Below, in pieces: positions 44,737 through 53,625 of a stretch of 64,000 nt of DNA (positions are counted from its first letter, which is position 1; the number at the start of each line of letters is the position of its first letter). The position numbers were made by a program, and so were the translations under genes. The notes below the pieces were generated by a model, which was not told the origin of the DNA, searched no databases, and was given only the letters and a program-made list of their open reading frames with translations. The DNA lies in the NCBI GenBank assembly GCA_017397305.1, contig JAFQJB010000016.1:20230-84229 (forward strand), read 5' to 3'. This stretch comes from Clostridia bacterium (GTDB taxonomy: Bacteria; Bacillota; Clostridia; Christensenellales; Borkfalkiaceae).

Positions 44737-45855
44737 TTATCTCCTATATTTGTTTAGTACGTCCATGTTGAGTTCTACGCCGATACCGGGAAGGTCTGGG
44801 ATAGTAACGTAACCGTCTTTGTCGAGTTGGAAGTGGTGTTTAACCAAGTTCTTAGAAAGAACGGTTTCTTGCGCGCAGTATTCCAAAATGTCAGCATTGG
44901 GAATTGCTGCGATAAGTTGCAAGGTCGCACCGATTAAGATACCAGTTTTGAATGCGTGGGGAATAAGTTTTTTACCACGGAGTTGCGCCATATCGGCAAT
45001 CTTTTTAGCCATGGTAATACCACCGCAACGGCTCATATCAGGTTGAACGATGTCTACCTTGCCGTTTTCTAACATATCGTGGAATTCGTACATAGTACCG
45101 AATTCTTCGCCCGATGCAAGTGAAATGTTGATGTTATCAGCAAGCCTACCAAAGTCGGGAGTTCTATCGGGTGCGAACGGTTCTTCAAGCCAATAAATCT
45201 TTTGCTTTTCGTATTCTTTTGAAACACGGAGCGCGTATTTATAGTCGGTCCATCTCATACCGATATCAATCATAAGTTTATTGTCGCCAACTGCTTCACG
45301 GCAGTATTCAACAAGTTTGATATCCTTTTCTTCGCTCTCACCGAGTGCACCCCAACCGAATTTATAGCCGTGGTAATTGCAATCTGCTTTGTGGTGAGCA
45401 ACCAAGTCGTCGATTTCTTGTTTGGTGCCGGGCATCAATACCGAGCAGTATGCGGGGATTTTGTCCCTAAACTTACCGCCGATAAGTTTTGATACGGGAA
45501 GGCCGTATTTTTTACCAGTGATATCCCAAAGCGCGATATCAATACCGCTCATTGCGTGGATACCAACGCTTCTTCTGGTGTAGTAGTAGCTATAATAGTA
45601 CATTTTGTGCCAGAGATATTCTACGTTGGTGGGGTCTTCACCGATAAGAATTTCTTTAAGGCCTCTGCATTGGTCGTGTGATGCAGGTGTTTCTACGATA
45701 GCCTTTACAACTTCGGGGGAAGAGTCAACTTCGCCGATACCCGTGATACCTTCGTCGGTGTGAACGAGGATAACCGCGGTGTCTTGACTGCCGTCACCTA
45801 TCATTTTAACTTCGTCTTGTCTTACAACAACAACTTCTACGTCAGTAATTTTCAT
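44737..45855 (-). CDS. Enolase-superfamily sugar-acid dehydratase (mandelate racemase subgroup)
   Basis: 372 residues. The N-terminal capping domain runs to about 115 (HAMSGIDIALWDITGKKYGLPVSKLIGG). Barrel residues: K165 in YKFGWG, metal ligands D197 (MIDIGMRW), E224 (WLEEPF) and E250 (SGEEFG), and the D273-H300 dyad (QPDMSRCGG, LIPHAF). This is the mandelate-racemase subgroup pattern of acid-sugar dehydratases. The acid substrate cannot be read from sequence. With the DapA-family aldolase downstream in metabolism it would give a 2-keto-3-deoxy acid for cleavage. Confidence 0.85.
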   Translation of the reverse strand: MKITDVEVVVVRQDEVKMIGDGSQDTAVILVHTDEGITGIGEVDSSPEVVKAIVETPASHDQCRGLKEILIGEDPTNVEYLWHKMYYYSYYYTRRSVGIHAMSGIDIALWDITGKKYGLPVSKLIGGKFRDKIPAYCSVLMPGTKQEIDDLVAHHKADCNYHGYKFGWGALGESEEKDIKLVEYCREAVGDNKLMIDIGMRWTDYKYALRVSKEYEKQKIYWLEEPFAPDRTPDFGRLADNINISLASGEEFGTMYEFHDMLENGKVDIVQPDMSRCGGITMAKKIADMAQLRGKKLIPHAFKTGILIGATLQLIAAIPNADILEYCAQETVLSKNLVKHHFQLDKDGYVTIPDLPGIGVELNMDVLNKYRR

Positions 45856-45873
45856 ATTTTTTCTCCTTTTATC

Positions 45874-46899
45874 TTAAAATTTTATGATTGCTTTAATTAA
45901 TTTTCTATCGTGATTTCTATAAAGGTCAAACGCCTTATCAATCTCGTCCAAAGTGAAAGTATGGGTTACCATTTTTGCAAGGTCTATCTTTCCTGAATCT
46001 ATCATTTCGGCTAAGGGATACCACGCTTTAGTGTTTCCTACCGCGCCGAGATAGGTTATCTCTTCTGTAACCATTTTCTTTACGGGAACAACAACTTGTT
46101 CCTCGTCGCCAGGGATTCCGTATTGAATAATCGTACCGCCCTTTGCACAATAGTCAAAGGTCTTTTCAATAACCGCTTTAGCCCCCGTCGCTTCAATAAC
46201 TAGGTCGGCTTTTTTGCCGTTAGTTATTTTGATAAGTTCTTCTTCGACGTTTGAGGTTTTAGAATTGAGTGCGTGCGTTGCACCAAACTCTAAGGTAAGT
46301 TTTGCCTTTTGTTCGTCACGAACGACCGAAATTATTTTTCCAGCCCCCATTGCCTTTGCCACCATAATGTAAGCAAGTGCCGCTGGGCCGTTACCCGTTA
46401 CCAAAACCGTACTATTTAATTGAACGCCAACCCTCATAATCGATTCGGTGGGGCAAACGCAACTCTCTAAGATTGCACCCGCCTCGTCGCTTACCTTATC
46501 GCTTATAGGTACGATTGCAGAAACGGGAACTTTAACGTATTCGGCATAACCGCCGTTATGTGGATAATACCCTATTTCCGCACTGTACGCACACAAATAC
46601 TGCTTATTGTTTTTGCACATATCACAATACCCGCAACCGAGCGAAGTTGCAACCACGCAACGTTGACCGACCTTTATATCAGGTCTATCGGTGTTGATTT
46701 TATAAACCTCACCGCAAATTTCGTGACCTTGAACGTTTGGGGTTTTGCCAATTTTAAGCTTTCCCGATATAATGTGATAATCGGTTACGCAAACACCCGC
46801 AGCCCTTACCTTTAGTATGGCTTCTTCTTTTCCTATTTCGGGAAGTGGTAAGTCTTGAATTTCAATCTTATCAACTCCCGTCCAAACAGCCGCCTTCAT
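45874..46899 (-). CDS. Zinc-dependent medium-chain alcohol/polyol dehydrogenase
   Basis: 341 residues: catalytic zinc region CVTDYHIISGK and GHEICGEV, structural zinc cysteines in CGYCDMCKNNKQYLC, and the nucleotide fold VLVTGNGPAALAYIMVAKAMGAGKIISV. The type is that of sorbitol, threonine or L-gulonate dehydrogenases. It probably oxidises a sugar, sugar alcohol or acid before dehydration. It shares one base with the upstream aldolase gene. Confidence 0.88.
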   Translation of the reverse strand: MKAAVWTGVDKIEIQDLPLPEIGKEEAILKVRAAGVCVTDYHIISGKLKIGKTPNVQGHEICGEVYKINTDRPDIKVGQRCVVATSLGCGYCDMCKNNKQYLCAYSAEIGYYPHNGGYAEYVKVPVSAIVPISDKVSDEAGAILESCVCPTESIMRVGVQLNSTVLVTGNGPAALAYIMVAKAMGAGKIISVVRDEQKAKLTLEFGATHALNSKTSNVEEELIKITNGKKADLVIEATGAKAVIEKTFDYCAKGGTIIQYGIPGDEEQVVVPVKKMVTEEITYLGAVGNTKAWYPLAEMIDSGKIDLAKMVTHTFTLDEIDKAFDLYRNHDRKLIKAIIKF

Positions 46900-47717
46900 T
46901 ATTTAATCTCCTTATTCCCTATGGTCTCTCCCATAACTTCGCCGAGAAGTTCTTTATAACCAAAGGGGAAAGTTTTACTATCAGCCTTTCTTAATTGAGG
47001 CATAAACCATTCTTGAATTTCCCTCGCCCTCTTATAGTCGCCCTTTTCCATTGCCGAATAAAGTTCAGCAATTTCATTGGGGAAGATTGCAGCAAATGCG
47101 GTGAAACTGCCCACGCAACCCGCAAATAACGCGGAAATCAAGATGTCGTCCGTACCGGTTAGCACCGCAACGTTTTTATCTTTAGCAACGTCTAGTTGGT
47201 GCATAAGTCTTTTCATATTTGCACTGCTATCTTTTGTACCGATAATGTTTTTATGGTCGAAAAGTTCGTATGCAGTTTTAAGTTCTATTTCTTGGGTAAA
47301 GAAAGGAATATTATAAAGCACTACGGGGATTGGTGAGTTATCCGCAACGTCAATAAAATATTGTTTCTTTTGTTCTGCCGTATAGGTAAAGTAATATGGC
47401 GGACAAACCAAAATTGCATCAGCACCAACCGAGTGTGCGTATTTTGCAATGTCAATAGTATCCACAACGTTACCCGTACAAGCACTTGCTATAAGTTTTT
47501 TACAAGGTTCTTTATTGTCGGCAACAAGTTTAATCGCTCTCTTTTGTTCTTCTAAAGATAGTTGAATAAACTCCGCCGTACTTCCGTTAACAACAAAGCC
47601 CGAAACACCCGTTCCGTTAACCCTTTTAACTTGCTTGATAAAAACTTCTTCGTCAATTTTGTTATCCTTAAACGGCGTCATTAGGACGGCGAAAGGACCT
47701 TTAAGAAATTCTCTCAT
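46899..47717 (-). CDS. DapA-superfamily aldolase (2-keto-3-deoxy acid type)
   Basis: 272 residues of the class I pyruvate-dependent aldolase family: GFVVNGSTAEFIQLS (substrate-carboxylate site), ILVCPPYYFTYT, the tyrosine in PVVLYNIPFF and the Schiff-base lysine in NIIGTKDSSANM. Unlike the DapA at 22801 it lies in a catabolic operon and has the GTKDSS form found in keto-deoxy-sugar-acid aldolases, so breakdown rather than lysine synthesis is inferred. It overlaps the M24 gene by 4 bases. Confidence 0.85.
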   Translation of the reverse strand: MREFLKGPFAVLMTPFKDNKIDEEVFIKQVKRVNGTGVSGFVVNGSTAEFIQLSLEEQKRAIKLVADNKEPCKKLIASACTGNVVDTIDIAKYAHSVGADAILVCPPYYFTYTAEQKKQYFIDVADNSPIPVVLYNIPFFTQEIELKTAYELFDHKNIIGTKDSSANMKRLMHQLDVAKDKNVAVLTGTDDILISALFAGCVGSFTAFAAIFPNEIAELYSAMEKGDYKRAREIQEWFMPQLRKADSKTFPFGYKELLGEVMGETIGNKEIK

Positions 47718-48373
47718 CGTAAAATATACTCCTCTATTTTTAAGGGCAAAAGACCTTCAAAAAGATTGTCCGCCCCGTTTTCCGTAATTAAATAATCATT
47801 TTCTAGCCTTATACCACAATTTTTATAAAGCCCCGATTCTATTGTAAAATACTCCCCGCACTTAACCTTGCCTTGCTTTTCCATTAAAAACTGCGGTTGA
47901 AGTAGTGCGCGTGAGCCGATTTTATGCCCCGCGTGGTGAATTAGGGAATACCCACTTTCTTGATAAACGCCGTTTACCGCGTTATATACGTCGCATGCCT
48001 TTACCCCCGCTTTAAGCACCTTTTCGCCCGCCTTTATCGAACGGACAATCATAGAAAAGGTGTCGCGCTGAAATTTAGTAGGCTCGCCCACAAAGAACGT
48101 TCTGCAAACGTCACACCAAACGCCGTTATGCTTTACGCTTATATCGATAAGTAAGGTATCCCCTTCTTTTAAGATAGCACCCTTTGAAACCCCGTCGATA
48201 TTAAGCGTGTCCACCCCAAGTAAAAAATCGTACTTAAACGAGCACTCTTTAAGTTGCTTTTTTATGGACGATAAAAACCGCTTTCTAATAATATCGCAAG
48301 AAACGCCCGCTTTGTATTCGCTCTTTAACTCTTTGAACGCGTTTGCAACGCAAGATAGTTGTTTTGTTATCAT
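47714..48373 (-). CDS. M24 (creatinase/aminopeptidase P fold) metallopeptidase
   Basis: 219 residues, short for this fold because no N-terminal creatinase domain is present. All five metal ligands can be placed: two D in LLIDISVKHNGVWCDVCRTF, H in HHAGHKIGSRAL, and two E in FTIESGLYKNCGIRLENDY. M24 enzymes include Xaa-Pro peptidases and creatinase, and non-peptidase members act on C-N bonds of small molecules. As first gene of a sugar-acid operon, a small-molecule hydrolase role is possible. GGTGG precedes the ATG. Confidence 0.8.
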   Translation of the reverse strand: MITKQLSCVANAFKELKSEYKAGVSCDIIRKRFLSSIKKQLKECSFKYDFLLGVDTLNIDGVSKGAILKEGDTLLIDISVKHNGVWCDVCRTFFVGEPTKFQRDTFSMIVRSIKAGEKVLKAGVKACDVYNAVNGVYQESGYSLIHHAGHKIGSRALLQPQFLMEKQGKVKCGEYFTIESGLYKNCGIRLENDYLITENGADNLFEGLLPLKIEEYILR

Positions 48374-48382
48374 TTTTCCACC

Positions 48383-48400
48383 AACAAATAAATATTTGTT
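48383..48400. promoter_or_regulatory. Palindrome upstream of the catabolic operon
   Basis: AACAAATA, AA, TATTTGTT: a perfect 8-bp inverted repeat 10 bases upstream of the M24 start. The minus-strand TATACT nearby has no good -35 box, which fits an activator-dependent promoter. Confidence 0.5.
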
Positions 48401-48418
48401 TCTAGTATATCATTTTAA

Positions 48419-48447
48419 TTGCTTTCAAGATTAAATTATAGTATAAT
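48419..48447 (+). promoter_or_regulatory. Promoter for the PocR-AraC regulator
   Basis: TTGCTT (48419-48424), 17 bases, TATAAT (48442-48447), about 40 bases before the ATG at 48489. Confidence 0.6.
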
Positions 48448-48488
48448 TTATAAAAAAATATGGTAATTTTTTACCGCAAAAAACGAAA

Positions 48489-49316
48489 ATGAACGACACG
48501 ACAAATTTATTTCAAACAAAGACGCAAGAACTTTTAGAAAACTTCCATAATCTAACTGGCATAAAGATTTGCCTTTTCGACGCTTCGGGGGAAGAACTTT
48601 ACTTTTATCCGCAAAAACTTTCGGGATTTTGCGAACTAATTAGGAAAAATCCCGCTATGGACGAGGCGTGCAAAAACTGCGAAAAAAAGGCATTTTTAGA
48701 GTGCAAAAAAACCCAGTCGCACTATACTTATACCTGCCACGCGGGGCTTTTAGAGTGCGTTACGCCCATTATTTACGGTCAAAACGTACTGGGATATATA
48801 ATGCTTGGTCAAATGCGCAAAAAAGGCGATGACTTTAAGAAAATCAAAAAACTTTTTTCGGGGCTAGATATGGAAAAATTGGAGAGCGAATTTCACCTTC
48901 TCCCAAAAATCAGCACCGAAAAACTTAACTCCGCAGTATGCGTTTTAGACGCGTGTGCAAGTTACGAATACTTAAAGCAAATCGTCAGTGAAAAAGAGCA
49001 AAAGATTGATATTCAAATTTCCAACTACATAAACGCGAACGCGGAGGGTGATTTATCGGTACAAAAACTTTGTTCGGTATTTCACCTATCCAATAACGAA
49101 TTGTATTCTATATTCAAAGAATACTTTATGTCCACCCCCGCAGAGTACGTTAAAAATAGGCGACTTAACATTGCTTGCGATATGCTCGTTAAGAGTAAAC
49201 TGCCCGTTTCAACCGTTTGCAAAAAGGTTGGGTTTTTCGACTATAACTATTTTTCAAAAATATTCAAAAAGCAGTTTGGTATTTCCCCCACAAAATATAG
49301 AAAAGGTGCAAAGTAG
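48489..49316 (+). CDS. PocR-domain AraC-family transcriptional regulator
   Basis: 275 residues. The N-terminal half is a PocR sensory domain: FHNLTGIKICLFDASG, then the cysteines in ACKNCEKKAFLECKKT and CHAGLLECVTPIIYG. Residues about 175-275 hold two AraC-type HTH motifs (DLSVQKLCSVFHLSNNELYSIFKEYF, then PVSTVCKKVGFFDYNYFSKIFKKQFGISPTKYR). It is divergent from the sugar-acid operon and very probably its activator. No strong ribosome binding site is visible. Confidence 0.92.
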   Translation: MNDTTNLFQTKTQELLENFHNLTGIKICLFDASGEELYFYPQKLSGFCELIRKNPAMDEACKNCEKKAFLECKKTQSHYTYTCHAGLLECVTPIIYGQNVLGYIMLGQMRKKGDDFKKIKKLFSGLDMEKLESEFHLLPKISTEKLNSAVCVLDACASYEYLKQIVSEKEQKIDIQISNYINANAEGDLSVQKLCSVFHLSNNELYSIFKEYFMSTPAEYVKNRRLNIACDMLVKSKLPVSTVCKKVGFFDYNYFSKIFKKQFGISPTKYRKGAK

Positions 49317-49324
49317 ATTTTCGC

Positions 49325-49353
49325 TTGCCTTTTTAGGATATAAATGTTAAAAT
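49325..49353 (+). promoter_or_regulatory. Promoter for the first YwaF-like gene
   Basis: TTGCCT (49325-49330), 17 bases, TAAAAT (49348-49353), 30 bases before the ATG at 49383. Confidence 0.65.
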
Positions 49354-49382
49354 AGATACAATAAACAAAAGGAAAAAGGTTT

Positions 49383-50207
49383 ATGAATTTTATTGAGAAG
49401 ATTATTTTTGGTATTGACAGCTGGAAAATGACAACTCCAGGGAACTTTGGGCTTTTCCATATTCTTTCCGTTCTTCTTTGCGCGGGTGTAACCGTTGCAA
49501 TATGCATATTCTTTAAGAACGCGAAAGATAAAACTATGCGTAGAATTGCCCTAATCAGTTGGATAATTATGGTTTCACTAGAAATCATGAAACAACTTAT
49601 CTACTCTTACGACGGAAACGCACTAGAATGGGATTATCAATGGTATGCATTCCCCTATCAACTTTGCTCCACTCCTATGTACGTATTGCCTTTCATTGCG
49701 TTTATGAAAGACTGCAAGGTAAGGGACGCTGCTATGGCGTATATGTCAACCTTCTCTTTCTTTGGCGGGCTTGCAGTGTTTATTTATCCCAACGACGTGT
49801 TTATTTCTACCGCGGTAATCAACTTCCAAACCATGATTCACCACGGCTTACAAATAGTTCTCGGCATCTATTTCTTTATCTATAACAGAAAGAAATTATC
49901 CTTCAAATACTTTCTCGGTGCGGTATTTTTCTTCGTTGCGCTTGCAGTTCTTGCAATAATCTTAAACGAAATCGTACACGCAAGCCTTGTTGCACGTGGC
50001 AACGACGAAACCTTTAATATGTTCTATTTTAGTCCGCACCACGGAACCCACCTACCCATACTTTCAATTATTTGCCCGCTCGTTCCACCGGTAGTGTTTA
50101 TCTTTATTTACGTGATAGGTTTTATGATAGCCGCTCTTGCAGTGTTCTACGCGATGGTAGGCATCAAAAAACTCGTTTCAATTTGCCGTAATGCTAAAAC
50201 TAACTAA
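49383..50207 (+). CDS. YwaF/TIGR02206-like membrane protein 1
   Basis: 274 residues with about seven hydrophobic segments. The FPYQLCSTPMYVLPF stretch (about 98-112) and the MIHHGLQIVLGIYF stretch (about 157) match the conserved blocks of the YwaF family of integral membrane proteins, whose function is unknown. It has a promoter and AAAGG site. The end overlaps the YhhN-like gene by 17 bases. Three further proteins with the same two blocks follow within 5 kb. Confidence 0.7.
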   Translation: MNFIEKIIFGIDSWKMTTPGNFGLFHILSVLLCAGVTVAICIFFKNAKDKTMRRIALISWIIMVSLEIMKQLIYSYDGNALEWDYQWYAFPYQLCSTPMYVLPFIAFMKDCKVRDAAMAYMSTFSFFGGLAVFIYPNDVFISTAVINFQTMIHHGLQIVLGIYFFIYNRKKLSFKYFLGAVFFFVALAVLAIILNEIVHASLVARGNDETFNMFYFSPHHGTHLPILSIICPLVPPVVFIFIYVIGFMIAALAVFYAMVGIKKLVSICRNAKTN

Positions 50208-50889
50208 CAAAGGAAGGGCGATATCTATCGCCCTATTCTCTTTTATACAACTTATATTTTTAATAGCCGTTCAAATAATTTGGGGCGATGCTCTTTCCAT
50301 CGTGTGTTTTTCATCGGTAGCGACCGCCGTCCTCTTTTGCTATCTTTTTTTGAAAAAGGACTTGGTTTGGCTGTTCACCGCACTAGCAATGACCTTTACT
50401 TTAATAGCCGACGTCTTTTTGGTGTTATTATCCCCGCAAAACCAACTTTTTGGAATGATATTCTTTTTTATCGTTCAACTTCTTTACGGGGCAAGGTTTT
50501 TTGTTGAAGAAACAAATAAAAAATCAAAGCTTATCTTTGTTACAATAAGGGCTTTATTGATGGCTATTGCCGTTGCGGTTACCTTTATCGTGTTAAAAGA
50601 CGGTGCCGACCTTGTAAGCGTGCTTTCGGTTGTTTATTACGCTAACCTAATCTTAAACATAGTGCTTGCAATAAAGTCTAAAAATCTACTTTTATCACTT
50701 GGACTTATCTTCTTTGCCCTATGCGACGCCTTTGTTGGACTGCAAGTTATGGCGTCCTCTTACATACCGATAAACCCCTCTTCAGTTTTCCACTCGATAA
50801 TATATCCGCCCTTTAACGTTGTGTGGCTTTTTTACGTGCCGTCGCAAACGTTAATCGCTATAAGCCAAGTAAATCGCCACTCTATCTAG
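50191..50889 (+). CDS. YhhN-like (TMEM86/lysoplasmalogenase family) membrane protein
   Basis: 232 residues, eight short hydrophobic segments. The conserved-aspartate pattern of the YhhN family is visible twice: FTLIADVFLVLLSPQNQLFGMIFFFIVQLLYGARF near 68-102 and LGLIFFALCDAFVGLQVM near 168-185. Family members hydrolyse lysoplasmalogens in animals; the bacterial role is unknown. It is co-oriented with and overlaps a YwaF-like gene, and a terminator follows. Confidence 0.55.
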   Translation: MLKLTNKGRAISIALFSFIQLIFLIAVQIIWGDALSIVCFSSVATAVLFCYLFLKKDLVWLFTALAMTFTLIADVFLVLLSPQNQLFGMIFFFIVQLLYGARFFVEETNKKSKLIFVTIRALLMAIAVAVTFIVLKDGADLVSVLSVVYYANLILNIVLAIKSKNLLLSLGLIFFALCDAFVGLQVMASSYIPINPSSVFHSIIYPPFNVVWLFYVPSQTLIAISQVNRHSI

Positions 50890-50902
50890 GGTGGCATTTT
50901 TA
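50876..50902 (+). terminator. Terminator overlapping the YhhN-like stop codon
   Basis: GCCAC, a 10-base loop and GTGGC are followed by ATTTTTAT; the stop codon is inside the loop. The stem is short. Confidence 0.5.
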
Positions 50903-50952
50903 TACTAAAAACTTTTTTTGCTATTTGGTTGCGTTATAACTATAAAATGTGG

Positions 50953-50998
50953 TAATATATTAAACGTTAATATATTAAGTCTCGCGATTTTGACTTAA
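50953..50998 (+). promoter_or_regulatory. Repeated palindromes upstream of YwaF-like 2
   Basis: TAATATATTA occurs twice (50953-50962 and 50968-50977) separated by AACGT, followed by an inverted repeat TTAAGTC/GACTTAA (50975-50998). A candidate promoter TTGCGT-18-TAATAT overlaps the first copy. The arrangement looks like an operator plus leader hairpin for the gene at 51020. Confidence 0.45.
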
Positions 50999-51019
50999 TT
51001 ATTTACAAAGGAGAAAGTT

Positions 51020-52486
51020 ATGGTTTTATTTTACGTGTTGTTTTTTACTCTTGCAATCATTGCCGTCGGCGCGATGATATTCACTAAAATCTATAAAAAA
51101 GAACATCCCGTCATCACAAAAGTCGTTAAAACGTTGGTTATCGTTTATATGTGTTTAAGTTTTGTAAACTTGTTCCTTCCCGACTCGTTTGCAATGCGTA
51201 CCTTTGACGACGTTAGCCCGTATAAAGGCGGAAAGGACATTTGGTTTGCCCTTCTTCGCTGGTTTAACGATTTATCCCTTATCGTATTGCCCGTTGCAAT
51301 CTTCTTTAAGAAGGACGTGTTTAACAAAATCGCATCTTACTTCCTTCTTATCGTTTGCGTTGCTAACGTTGCCGTATACTTTAAGTATATTGAAGTATAC
51401 ACTTCGACGGCTGGTGCTGGCATTATGGCGCTTCGTTTCTTTGGCGAAGGCACCAAAGCATTCTTTATAAACACCGCGTTTAGAAGCATCTACTTCGGTT
51501 TAACGATGTTTATCGAACTTATGCTTCTATCCTTCATCACTTTGAAAAACTTTGAAACTTACAAGGTGAACAAGGATAAAAAGTCGGTGCTCAGTAACAT
51601 TGCAGTATTCTTTATGGTGCTTATCTCTATTATGCCCATATACGTTCCGCAATACCTTTTCTGCGGATATAGTTTATCTACAGAAAAAACCTTCACTACC
51701 TTTAAGATGGGCACCTTCTTCCACTTTGCATGGATTGCGTTCGTTATTATAGAAGGTATCGTCTTGACAAAAGTGTTTAAGAAAAAGGACTACGACACCC
51801 GCTTTATCGTTGTTTTAACCCTTGCTATATCACTGCTTTGGCAATATAACGAAATGTTTACGGGTATCGGCGAAATTAAGGCAAGTAGATATCCCTTCCA
51901 ACTTTGCAATATGGCAGGCTTTTTCATTATCCTTATGCTACTTACCAAGAACGAAAAGATTTATCACTTCACCTTGGTTATAAACGCGGTTGGTGCAATT
52001 ATTGCAATGGCAATGTGCGACACTTCTCCCTTCGGCGTAACATATATAATGAATATCCACTACATCACCGAACACACCAACGTTATTTTGGCACCTATTC
52101 TCTGCGCAACACTTGGTATATTTAAGCCCATTAAGAACAAACATATTTTGGACTTCTTGGCTGGCTTTGCCATCTATTTTGTGTTGATTATGCTTATCGG
52201 CGGTATATTTACAGGTCTATATGAAACGACTGGAAACGATTACTGGCAATGCAACTATCTATTCATGTTCAATAAGGACAGCACGACCGGTATTCTCGGC
52301 TTCGTTGGTCCTATGTTCGACATCAACTTTGCTATCGGCGGATTCTTTAAGATAAGCCTTATTCAACTTGTTGTATTCGTTGCATTCTCCCTCATATGCA
52401 CGGGCGCGTTCTTTGCACTTAAACCCCTATCCAAGATAGGCACAAAGTGCCCTGATGCACCAAAATATGAAGAGCAAGCAAAATAG
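51020..52486 (+). CDS. YwaF/TIGR02206-like membrane protein 2 (large)
   Basis: 488 residues, about 13 hydrophobic segments, roughly double the length of the other members here. The second half has the family blocks SRYPFQLCNMAGFFIILML (near 293) and MNIHYITEHTNVILAPIL (near 340); the first half looks like added membrane segments (SYFLLIVCVANVAVYF, FFMVLISIMPIYVP). AAAGGAG precedes the ATG. The function is unknown. The acyltransferase gene follows after 5 bases. Confidence 0.65.
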   Translation: MVLFYVLFFTLAIIAVGAMIFTKIYKKEHPVITKVVKTLVIVYMCLSFVNLFLPDSFAMRTFDDVSPYKGGKDIWFALLRWFNDLSLIVLPVAIFFKKDVFNKIASYFLLIVCVANVAVYFKYIEVYTSTAGAGIMALRFFGEGTKAFFINTAFRSIYFGLTMFIELMLLSFITLKNFETYKVNKDKKSVLSNIAVFFMVLISIMPIYVPQYLFCGYSLSTEKTFTTFKMGTFFHFAWIAFVIIEGIVLTKVFKKKDYDTRFIVVLTLAISLLWQYNEMFTGIGEIKASRYPFQLCNMAGFFIILMLLTKNEKIYHFTLVINAVGAIIAMAMCDTSPFGVTYIMNIHYITEHTNVILAPILCATLGIFKPIKNKHILDFLAGFAIYFVLIMLIGGIFTGLYETTGNDYWQCNYLFMFNKDSTTGILGFVGPMFDINFAIGGFFKISLIQLVVFVAFSLICTGAFFALKPLSKIGTKCPDAPKYEEQAK

Positions 52487-52491
52487 ATACT

Positions 52492-53538
52492 ATGTTAAAC
52501 CAAAGTGGCAGAGTGCACCTTGACCGAACGGTGTCAAACGCGCTTAGAATTTTTTTTGAACTGCTGGTGCTTTTTCATCACCTATATAAGCCCCAAACGG
52601 CTTTTGGCGAATACATAAGTTTAGCAGGTGGACCGGTTGCGGTTGGCGGATTTATGTTCTTTTCTGGCTACGGTATAGGACTATCTTATATTAAAGACAG
52701 CACGGCTTACCTAAAAAAACTTACGAGAAAAAGAATTCCCACCACCTATCTAACAATAGTTGTGGTAAACCTATTCTACCTCATTTCCTTCTATTTAAGG
52801 GGAAACTCGTTCGATAGTGCATTTTCGTTTATAGTATCCGTACTATATCTTCCAGTATTTAAAAGTTTTAAGTATCTTTCAAACTGGATATACTTTTTGG
52901 CGGACTTACTTATTTACTATATCGTATTCGTACTTTTGGCTCTCATCCATAAAAGAAAGGTTGAAAAACTTAAAAATATTGCCCTTTGGTTTATCGTACT
53001 TGCAGTTATACTTTGCATAACACTTTCGGTTTTAACGCTTACCTCGGGCAATTCAATGCAAATGCGCGGAATATTCTTGTTCCCGCTCGGCCTATTGTTT
53101 GCTAACGGCAAGGAAAAGATAACGCCTTTCATAAAAAAACACAAATTCAAACTGGCTTGCCCACTTTTCCTTTTGGGCGTATGTTTGTTGATAATCTTTG
53201 CTCAAGATTATTTTTACTTTGGTGAGGGTGTGCTAGGGCTTCTTTGCACCGTTATGATAGAATACTTTGTAGGGCCTTTAATCGTGCTTGCAATAATGAT
53301 TTTCTGTTGGGGAATATCATTAAAGTGTAAGTTTATCGACAAAGCGTCTTTACTCGTTTTATACGTATACGTCTCGCATGAGTTTTTCTTTAAAAGTTTT
53401 CAGCACCTTTTACCCTCGTTACACTGGGCACTGATAATGCTTCTTACCCTATTCTATGCAATATTGACGGCAATCGTAATCGTTATAATAAACACTGAAA
53501 TCAAGGCGCATAGGCAAAGGGTGAAAAACAAAACCTAA
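52492..53538 (+). CDS. Acyltransferase-3 family membrane protein
   Basis: 348 residues with about ten membrane segments. The start has the family pattern SNALRIFFELLVLFHHLYKP (active-site histidine region), then GGPVAVGGFMFFSGYGIGLSYI and LKKLTRKRIPTTYLTIVVVNLF. OafA/NodX-like enzymes transfer acyl groups to cell-surface sugars or lipids. The acceptor is unknown. It is directly behind YwaF-like 2 and ends with a strong terminator. Confidence 0.82.
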   Translation: MLNQSGRVHLDRTVSNALRIFFELLVLFHHLYKPQTAFGEYISLAGGPVAVGGFMFFSGYGIGLSYIKDSTAYLKKLTRKRIPTTYLTIVVVNLFYLISFYLRGNSFDSAFSFIVSVLYLPVFKSFKYLSNWIYFLADLLIYYIVFVLLALIHKRKVEKLKNIALWFIVLAVILCITLSVLTLTSGNSMQMRGIFLFPLGLLFANGKEKITPFIKKHKFKLACPLFLLGVCLLIIFAQDYFYFGEGVLGLLCTVMIEYFVGPLIVLAIMIFCWGISLKCKFIDKASLLVLYVYVSHEFFFKSFQHLLPSLHWALIMLLTLFYAILTAIVIVIINTEIKAHRQRVKNKT

Positions 53539-53544
53539 ATATTT

Positions 53545-53578
53545 TAACCGCTACTTTACGTGGCGGTTATTTTTTTTA
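53545..53578 (+). terminator. Terminator after the acyltransferase
   Basis: TAACCGC, 11 bases, GCGGTTA followed by TTTTTTTT. Confidence 0.85.
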
Positions 53579-53590
53579 TGCTTAAATAAG

Positions 53591-53619
53591 TTGTCAAATT
53601 TTATCGAAAGTAGTATAAT
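53591..53619 (+). promoter_or_regulatory. Promoter abutting the YwaF-like 3 start codon
   Basis: TTGTCA (53591-53596), 17 bases, TATAAT (53614-53619). The ATG at 53626 is at the expected transcription start, and no ribosome binding site is present between them. Confidence 0.7.
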
Positions 53620-53625
53620 CAAATT

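Noticed and set aside
46899..47717. A second dapA for lysine synthesis
   Set aside because: It lies in a catabolic operon and has the GTKDSS lysine block; the biosynthetic dapA is at 22801 with asd and dapB.
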